The translations under genes were made by a program, and so were the position numbers. Below, one piece after another: positions 1-4,026 of a stretch of DNA of 6,080 nt. Position 1 is the first letter of the stretch, and every line of letters begins with the position of its first letter. This DNA comes from Promethearchaeota archaeon. Its GTDB lineage: Archaea > Asgardarchaeota > Lokiarchaeia > Sigynarchaeales > SOKP01. The notes under the pieces are model-generated. The model saw only the letters and a program-made list of their open reading frames with translations, was not told the DNA's origin and did not search any database. The stretch lies in the NCBI GenBank assembly GCA_004524515.1, contig SDNV01000152.1, positions 1-6,080 on the forward strand. The letters are read 5' to 3'.

Positions 1-1200
1 AAGCTTAAGAAGGATCTCATTATTATCGATTTTAATTACGATTTCCCCTTTTTGAGGGTCAATTCTTTCAAAAAGCTCACTACCATTTAGATTTTCCTTT
101 TTTGCTTCTTTTAGCGTATCATTTATCTCATATATACTGTATCCTTTTTTCTTTGCGTTTGTGATTACACTAAACAGCTTCTCTAAAGTATTGAAATTAG
201 CATAAATGAAATCTCCATATTTATAATACTGTTCTTTTTTCTGCTTCAATTCTTCAATGTACTGTTCTTGACTCTTTAAAATTCTTTTTTGGGTCTCAAT
301 TTTATTTTTAATATCATCATTTGGCTGTTTTAACAATTGTGCGTCTAATTTCGAATAAAATTCATCAACAGCTTGATTAAAAGTGTCAAAATATTTTTTA
401 TTAAAGGATTCAAATAATTGTAAATCTAATGGAAAAACAGAAATCTGTTTGCCCTCTTTATCATATACGATATTAGCATTTATTTCTCCAAAAAGCAACT
501 GATTCCGAAGTTTTTTCATTGATAAAAAGATCAGTTCCTTTTGATTTAAAGTCAAGGAATTGATTTCTGTTGATTTATCCAATCCCGATCTAATGCAAAT
601 CTCTTCACTATATAAACCAGAAACACCAATGTTATTTGCCAGAAATCTTACAAGCTCTTCACTAGAATTTGAAATTAATTCTAAGAATTCGGATTTTTTG
701 ATGCTTAAAAACCCCAAACCTCTACTTTTTGGAAATTCGTAGCGTTTATTTGGTAAGACATCTCTATCTTTAAATTTTTTATACGATTTAGCTATCTTTA
801 TTGTGTTATTTTCATCAACAAATAAGAAATTTCCCTTATTAAACAATTCAATTATAAATTTCTGAGAAATTTCCTCATAGGAGCTAAGTTCAAGTATTAA
901 TATTCTATCGAAGTTATATTGCGAGACAGATTTAATTTTTCGATTTTTCAAAAATTTTCGTAGAGCCATTATAAATTGAGTTGGATACTTGGGAATAGGA
1001 TATTTATAACTCGTTAAATTCACTCTAGAATCATCCTTGATGATTAAATTAACTTTTTTATTCAAAGCTGTTAAAATTTTTAAAATCAATAAATTTTCTA
1101 TCTCATACACATTATTAATTGTTCCACCTGAAAGTAGATTGTTCAATTCCTTAGTTATGACACATACGTCGAAATTCGAAAATTTTAACTGCTTTTTCAT
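1..1200 (-). CDS. rqcH: RqcH/Rqc2-family (NFACT) ribosome quality control protein, N-terminal 400 residues, cut by window edge
   Basis: Reading the minus strand from ATG at 1200 gives 400 uninterrupted codons to base 1. Family role: RqcH (eukaryotic Rqc2/NEMF, bacterial FbpA-like proteins) binds split large ribosomal subunits carrying a stalled peptidyl-tRNA and recruits tRNA to add C-terminal tails to the nascent chain. Seen: an NFACT-N domain at about residues 1-175, with D11 in the position of yeast Rqc2 D9, the YPTQFIMALRKFL segment at 72-84, and FDRI with D98-R99, which falls exactly at the functional Asp-Arg pair of yeast Rqc2. A helix-hairpin-helix-like stretch (IGVSGLYSEEI) covers about 185-215. 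A long charged helical region, about 265-322, starts the middle coiled coil, followed by KYGDFIYANF (326-335), a family hallmark. The C-terminal NFACT-R part should lie left of base 1. An in-frame TGA at 1207-1209 excludes an upstream start, and a ribosome binding site supports this one. The family call is firm. Confidence 0.93.
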   Translation of the reverse strand, partial: MKKQLKFSNFDVCVITKELNNLLSGGTINNVYEIENLLILKILTALNKKVNLIIKDDSRVNLTSYKYPIPKYPTQFIMALRKFLKNRKIKSVSQYNFDRILILELSSYEEISQKFIIELFNKGNFLFVDENNTIKIAKSYKKFKDRDVLPNKRYEFPKSRGLGFLSIKKSEFLELISNSSEELVRFLANNIGVSGLYSEEICIRSGLDKSTEINSLTLNQKELIFLSMKKLRNQLLFGEINANIVYDKEGKQISVFPLDLQLFESFNKKYFDTFNQAVDEFYSKLDAQLLKQPNDDIKNKIETQKRILKSQEQYIEELKQKKEQYYKYGDFIYANFNTLEKLFSVITNAKKKGYSIYEINDTLKEAKKENLNGSELFERIDPQKGEIVIKIDNNEILLKL

Positions 1201-1206
1201 AATTAC

Positions 1207-1214
1207 TCATCTCC
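1207..1214 (-). promoter_or_regulatory. Shine-Dalgarno site of rqcH
   Basis: On the minus strand the bases read GGAGATGA, a 7 of 8 match to the archaeal consensus GGAGGTGA, six bases before the ATG at 1200. The last three bases of the motif (TGA) are also the in-frame stop that rules out an earlier start. Confidence 0.75.
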
Positions 1215-1243
1215 ATTTAGAAAAAATGTTATTCGCTTAAATT

Positions 1244-1255
1244 CTATATTATAAA
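1244..1255 (-). promoter_or_regulatory. Candidate TATA box for rqcH
   Basis: The minus strand reads TTTATAATATAG, close to the archaeal box A. With the usual spacing of about 25 bp, transcription would begin near 1222, leaving a leader of about 20 bases that contains the Shine-Dalgarno site. The region is so A+T-rich that chance matches are common; position rather than sequence gives it weight. Confidence 0.45.
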
Positions 1256-1260
1256 ATGAT

Positions 1261-1269
1261 TTTTATAAT
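1261..1269 (+). promoter_or_regulatory. Candidate TATA box for the divergent membrane-protein gene
   Basis: TTTTATAAT lies about 27 bp upstream of the second Met codon (1293) and about 21 bp upstream of the first (1287). No Shine-Dalgarno motif precedes either. The distance to 1293 is what a leaderless archaeal transcript would show, so this box also argues for 1293 as the true start. Confidence 0.45.
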
Positions 1270-1270
1270 A

Positions 1271-1288
1271 ATTAATATTAATATTAAT
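1271..1288 (+). repeat. Three perfect tandem copies of ATTAAT between TATA box and start codon
   Basis: Three uninterrupted copies of the palindromic hexamer ATTAAT occupy these 18 bases. They run directly into the first ATG, whose A and T are the last two bases of the third copy. Gain or loss of a copy would shift the spacing between TATA box and start by 6 bp. In DNA of this composition the repeat may be incidental. Confidence 0.6.
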
Positions 1289-1709
1289 GATCATGCCAAA
1301 AAAAGATAAACGCCGAAAGAAAATCAATATAAAGAAAGAGAGACAAAAACTAATTAAGGAGAAACGAAAAGAGCTTGAAAAGCAAGATATATATCAAGAA
1401 AAGAGAAATCTGAAAAAGATTGACATTCGTCTGAATAAAGAAACTAATCTTTATTGGATTCGTGCACTATCTGGGCTTATTACTGGTCTTGTTGGACCAG
1501 TAATAGGGTTGGTTGGTTGGTGGTTATTATTATGGATGGTTTGTTTTTGGCTATTATTACCATTTTTGATGAATTTTTTAATTTTTAAATATAGCTATGA
1601 TAAAGAAGAGTGGAATTGGAAAAACATAATCAAACCAGGTTTGGGGATTTTCTTCTTATTGTTTATGATCGCATCAATTATTGTTCATACTTTAATAGCT
1701 TTCATTTAA
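1287..1709 (+). CDS. Small membrane protein with a strongly basic N-terminal tail, function unknown
   Basis: I do not recognise a family. The 140-residue product begins with about 50 hydrophilic, helix-prone residues holding 21 Lys/Arg against 8 Asp/Glu. Next comes an uncharged stretch, residues 60-100, long enough for two membrane segments joined by a tight turn. Its first half has glycines at 63, 67, 70, 74 and 77, a glycine-zipper-like spacing. A short Trp-containing charged loop (101-113) and a last membrane segment (about 116-139) follow. By the positive-inside rule the basic tail is cytoplasmic. There are two candidate starts, ATG 1287 and ATG 1293. The second sits at leaderless distance from the TATA box and would give 138 residues. 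The gene diverges from rqcH and ends 2 bp from the convergent end of pyrI. A basic tail of this kind could contact RNA, ribosomes or acidic lipids, but that is only inference. Confidence 0.8.
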   Translation: MIMPKKDKRRKKINIKKERQKLIKEKRKELEKQDIYQEKRNLKKIDIRLNKETNLYWIRALSGLITGLVGPVIGLVGWWLLLWMVCFWLLLPFLMNFLIFKYSYDKEEWNWKNIIKPGLGIFFLLFMIASIIVHTLIAFI

Positions 1710-1711
1710 GA

Positions 1712-2218
1712 TTATATAACTATCTTTTGTTTAATTTTCTTCTCTGTTCCTCCCCTTGAAATGAATGTAATTTCATCTAACTTGTATATTCTATTACAAT
1801 ATCTACATTGAATTTTTAAAGGTTTCTCATCTAATACAATAAATTCCGTGTCAATTGGTTCTTTTGGAGAATTTGATATACAAGTTTTATTGACACATAA
1901 GATTAATTTTTTTATAACCTTTGGAATTTTTACTTTCTTTTTTTCAATCACGTGATAATTATCAATTAAAGAAATAGAATTATTCGGTGAAAGTATTGAG
2001 ATCTGTTGCATTTGAATCTCATTGAGAAATTCTCCCTCAATTTTGATGATATCTTTTTTATCAAACTTTTTAGATGAAACATTCACCCCAATTGTCATTA
2101 GATTTGGTGATTCGTCAAGACCAGTAAGATTAAGAATAGTTAATGCATAACCTGCATCGATATGATCAATGACAGTTCCACGTTTGATTTTTTCAATTTT
2201 TAATTTTTCTTCTGACAT
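1712..2218 (-). CDS. pyrI: Aspartate carbamoyltransferase regulatory chain
   Basis: PyrI binds the catalytic chain PyrB and makes aspartate carbamoyltransferase, the committed step of pyrimidine synthesis, respond to nucleotides (inhibited by CTP, activated by ATP in the E. coli enzyme). The 168-residue product aligns almost without gaps to E. coli PyrI (153). It shares IKRGTVIDHI at 11-20 and KKDIIKIE at 54-61. Residues matching the E. coli nucleotide pocket are largely kept: I8, I11, V16, D18, H19, K59, I85, Y88, V90 and K93; N84 of E. coli is S83 here and A11 is K10. The zinc site is complete: C108-x4-C113-x24-C138-x2-C141. About 15 extra, mostly basic residues extend the C-terminus. The ATG at 2218 places the conserved N-terminus correctly, though no Shine-Dalgarno precedes it. 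No pyrB lies beside it in this window; archaeal pyrB and pyrI are often adjacent. Confidence 0.96.
   Translation of the reverse strand: MSEEKLKIEKIKRGTVIDHIDAGYALTILNLTGLDESPNLMTIGVNVSSKKFDKKDIIKIEGEFLNEIQMQQISILSPNNSISLIDNYHVIEKKKVKIPKVIKKLILCVNKTCISNSPKEPIDTEFIVLDEKPLKIQCRYCNRIYKLDEITFISRGGTEKKIKQKIVI
1722..1740 (+). terminator. Possible oligo-T terminator of the membrane-protein gene
   Basis: Downstream of the TAA at 1707-1709 the plus strand has the T-rich run ATCTTTTGTTTAATTTTC. Archaeal RNA polymerase often terminates at such U-rich tracts without a hairpin. It lies inside the antisense 3' end of pyrI, so the two convergent transcripts would overlap at their ends. Composition alone could produce it. 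Confidence 0.25.
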
Positions 2219-2271
2219 TTGTTTTTAACCGAATTAATAAAATTTTATTGATTGATAAAAGTTATGCTAGA

Positions 2272-3360
2272 TTATTGATATAGAAGGGCATTTGAGACTA
2301 GAAAAAAGCTGAATGATACTAACACGTTATAGGATAAATTATCGTCTATTTCTAAATCAGCATAATCTAATATTCCAATAACAATAGAACCAACAAGAGG
2401 CACAAAGAATAACCCCATTACTGAGATATGGTAAATTGCATTAAGTAAAAATAGACATAAAAATCCTGAGATGTAAGCACTTATCATGCCTGCGATTAAT
2501 CCTTCATAAGTCTTATTGCTCGTTCTAATCTTCTTTTTTCCAAGAATTCTACCCAATAGATTAGCTGTCATATCACCAAAAATTGACATTGTCATTGAAG
2601 TACATATTATTAGGGGCCCAATAGGTTGAAATGGACCATAGGTAATTATAATTGAGAAACATCCGACACCCATAGAGATATGGGGGCCTATTCGACTACT
2701 TCTCTCCTTTTCTCTTAATATCATATTTACCGGTTTTAATGGGTACCAATCAGGTCTTAAGATTCTTATTATGTCAGCGGAAATTAATCCAATTAATGAT
2801 AATCCTACCAAAAATACCACTAGATATTGAGTAAAAACCATTTTATCGCCTTCTAAATTATATATAGAGAAAAACAAGTCAGAGAAAAAAGGTGGCGCTA
2901 GTCGAAATAAATATACAAAAACATTTTGGACTAAAAAACCAAGAGTAAAGTAAAAGAAAACAATCCCTAAAACAATAAGATGAGTTGATTTTCTATATAA
3001 CTCAAATTTTGATGGAAGTTCCTTAAAAGTTGTAAGATAATATTTTTCCCAGGAGCTATTTTGATCCTTATATTTATTTTTCTCACGATGAACGAAAAAT
3101 GAGAAAATCGGTAGGTAGATTATAAGAGAAGCGATTATAAGCAAATCAAAAGGAAAAATGATAAAATCTGTAGTAGAAATTCTCAACACATAAATGTTTA
3201 ACACGCTAATTGTTACACTTCCAATCAGAACCAAGGAATTAATTAAATTATTGTAAAATGCTTGCATTTCACCCTTTTTCTTAGATATTGAAGTAATATA
3301 TAGCAGAATTGTCCCATAAAAGTAGAGTATTATAATAAAAATCAGTGACAGAAGATTCAT
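2272..3360 (-). CDS. CTP-dependent polyprenol/dolichol kinase-like integral membrane protein (SEC59/phytol kinase family)
   Basis: Members of this family (SEC59 dolichol kinase, VTE5 phytol kinase, yeast Dgk1) transfer phosphate from CTP to a lipid alcohol or diacylglycerol at the membrane. Seen in the 362-residue product: many hydrophobic segments; RKSTH at 123-127 (family RKxxH); SADIIRI with D196; LREKERSSRIG at 215-225 followed by a membrane segment; SIFGDMTANLLGRILGKKK at 259-277 with G262-D263; NKTYEGLIAG at 282-291; and the late IDDNL motif at 338-342. Together these cover the whole core. About 120 residues with three or so extra membrane segments precede the core, so it is longer than minimal members. 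In an archaeon the likely substrate is dolichol or another polyprenol used in N-glycosylation or lipid recycling, but a prenyl alcohol such as geranylgeraniol is possible and the sequence alone does not decide. It lies 43 bp after the Roadblock gene and 53 bp before pyrI. There is no convincing Shine-Dalgarno, only AAAGG 11 bases before the ATG. Confidence 0.87.
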   Translation of the reverse strand: MNLLSLIFIIILYFYGTILLYITSISKKKGEMQAFYNNLINSLVLIGSVTISVLNIYVLRISTTDFIIFPFDLLIIASLIIYLPIFSFFVHREKNKYKDQNSSWEKYYLTTFKELPSKFELYRKSTHLIVLGIVFFYFTLGFLVQNVFVYLFRLAPPFFSDLFFSIYNLEGDKMVFTQYLVVFLVGLSLIGLISADIIRILRPDWYPLKPVNMILREKERSSRIGPHISMGVGCFSIIITYGPFQPIGPLIICTSMTMSIFGDMTANLLGRILGKKKIRTSNKTYEGLIAGMISAYISGFLCLFLLNAIYHISVMGLFFVPLVGSIVIGILDYADLEIDDNLSYNVLVSFSFFLVSNALLYQ

Positions 3361-3403
3361 TTCTTAATAAGCCTTTTTTAGATATTGAGGGAAGAAATAA
3401 AAT

Positions 3404-3808
3404 CTATCTTCCTTGGAAAATTTTAGTTAGATTTTTTGCGGCAATTCGCATTACTTTAACTGTTTTCATTAATGTATCAATTATAGTTCCAGCACAAACA
3501 ATAACTAACTTACCTGCATTGGTTACTATGATATATCCGTTTTCAGCTCTAACGATAATTTCGCTTAGCTCTTCTTGGAAGAGAGTTTGTAATGTTGAGC
3601 TTCCAGTTAAATTTAGCGCACTCGCTAAGCCACAGAATTGATCTCCATCAACTCTATATTGTGGAAGCGCAGAAAAAGCTATCTGATAACCCTCCTTAGA
3701 GACTAAAGCGATTGCTTCAATATCTGCATTTGATGTAATGAACGTGATTTGAGGGCTAATTTTTTCTATATCAGCACTCGTAATTCCAAGATCTGAGCCG
3801 AACTCCAA
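3404..3808 (-). CDS. Single-domain Roadblock/LC7 protein with TTG start
   Basis: Roadblock/LC7 proteins are small dimerising scaffolds and GTPase partners (MglB in bacteria, LAMTOR and dynein light chains in eukaryotes) and are abundant in Asgard archaea. The 134-residue product fits one complete domain: an N-terminal helix (about 11-25), strands at 29-37 (EAIALVSKEG hairpin) and 41-47, a long helix (about 54-78, after VDGDQF), strands at 81-88 (LSEIIVRA), 90-96 (NGYIIVT) and 100-106, and a C-terminal helix (109-130). The start is TTG at 3808: an AGGAGA lies six bases before it, and the only later in-frame Met codons are at residues 114 and 120, too late to make the domain. The upstream in-frame stop is at 3839-3841. 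The gene heads a possible three-gene transcript and diverges from the large gene at 4027. No GTPase gene is visible, so its partner is unknown. Confidence 0.9.
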   Translation of the reverse strand: MEFGSDLGITSADIEKISPQITFITSNADIEAIALVSKEGYQIAFSALPQYRVDGDQFCGLASALNLTGSSTLQTLFQEELSEIIVRAENGYIIVTNAGKLVIVCAGTIIDTLMKTVKVMRIAAKNLTKIFQGR

Positions 3809-3814
3809 ATTATT

Positions 3815-3820
3815 TCTCCT
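3815..3820 (-). promoter_or_regulatory. Shine-Dalgarno site deciding the TTG start of the Roadblock gene
   Basis: The minus strand reads AGGAGA followed by six bases and then TTG. The spacing equals that of the rqcH site. It is the main evidence for translation from a non-ATG codon here. Confidence 0.75.
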
Positions 3821-3862
3821 TTTTCTATTATTCTTGTATTATGAGAAGAATCTTTTATAATA

Positions 3863-3873
3863 GTATATAAAAA
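3863..3873 (-). promoter_or_regulatory. Candidate TATA box of the Roadblock gene
   Basis: The minus strand reads TTTTTATATAC, containing the archaeal box A TTTATATA. A start of transcription about 25 bp downstream, near 3841, would give a leader of some 33 bases that includes the AGGAGA. It is half of a direct repeat pair whose second copy lies at 3902-3915. Confidence 0.55.
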
Positions 3874-3902
3874 TATTCTCTTTTATCTTTTTATTTTTTC
3901 AA

Positions 3903-3915
3903 CTATATAAAAATA
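3903..3915 (+). promoter_or_regulatory. Candidate TATA box of the large unknown gene
   Basis: CTATATAAAAATA is the best plus-strand TATA-like match before the gene at 4027. It predicts transcription from about 3935 and a leader near 90 bases with no Shine-Dalgarno. A weaker candidate at 3961-3968 (ATTTAAAT) would give a leader of about 35 bases, and ACTATAATAA at 4006-4015 is too near the ATG for a leaderless start. Apart from these sites the 218-base gap 3809-4026 shows no gene. Confidence 0.35.
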
Positions 3916-4026
3916 GAATTAAAGATCAGCTTAAATTTTAATATATTATCTACTATACATTATTTAAATTTTCTAACTTTTTGTCGCTATCCTTCATTCT
4001 AATAGACTATAATAAATTGATATCTT

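Larger units (their letters stand above)
3862..3915. repeat. Pair of direct repeats, 14 bp each, 40 bp apart
   Basis: The plus strand reads AGTATATAAAAATA at 3862-3875 and ACTATATAAAAATA at 3902-3915, 13 of 14 bases identical. Both contain a strong TATA box on the plus strand and TTTTATATA on the minus strand. They lie between two divergent genes and may be two promoters or duplicated binding sites. The A+T richness lowers their weight. Confidence 0.5.

Noticed and set aside
560..742. 60-codon plus-strand open frame
   Set aside because: It lies wholly antisense to rqcH, whose conserved protein sequence is convincing. No ribosome binding site or recognisable product.
1037..1240. 67-codon plus-strand open frame
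   Set aside because: It is antisense to the start of rqcH and runs through its ribosome binding site. The product looks like random A+T-rich translation.
2236..2249. Perfect 14-bp palindrome AATAAAATTTTATT upstream of pyrI
   Set aside because: Made only of A and T, so expected by chance in this DNA. It could be part of a promoter or operator but nothing else supports that.
3345..3641. 98-codon plus-strand open frame
   Set aside because: It is antisense to the Roadblock gene and overlaps the start of the kinase gene. The Roadblock product on the other strand explains this region.
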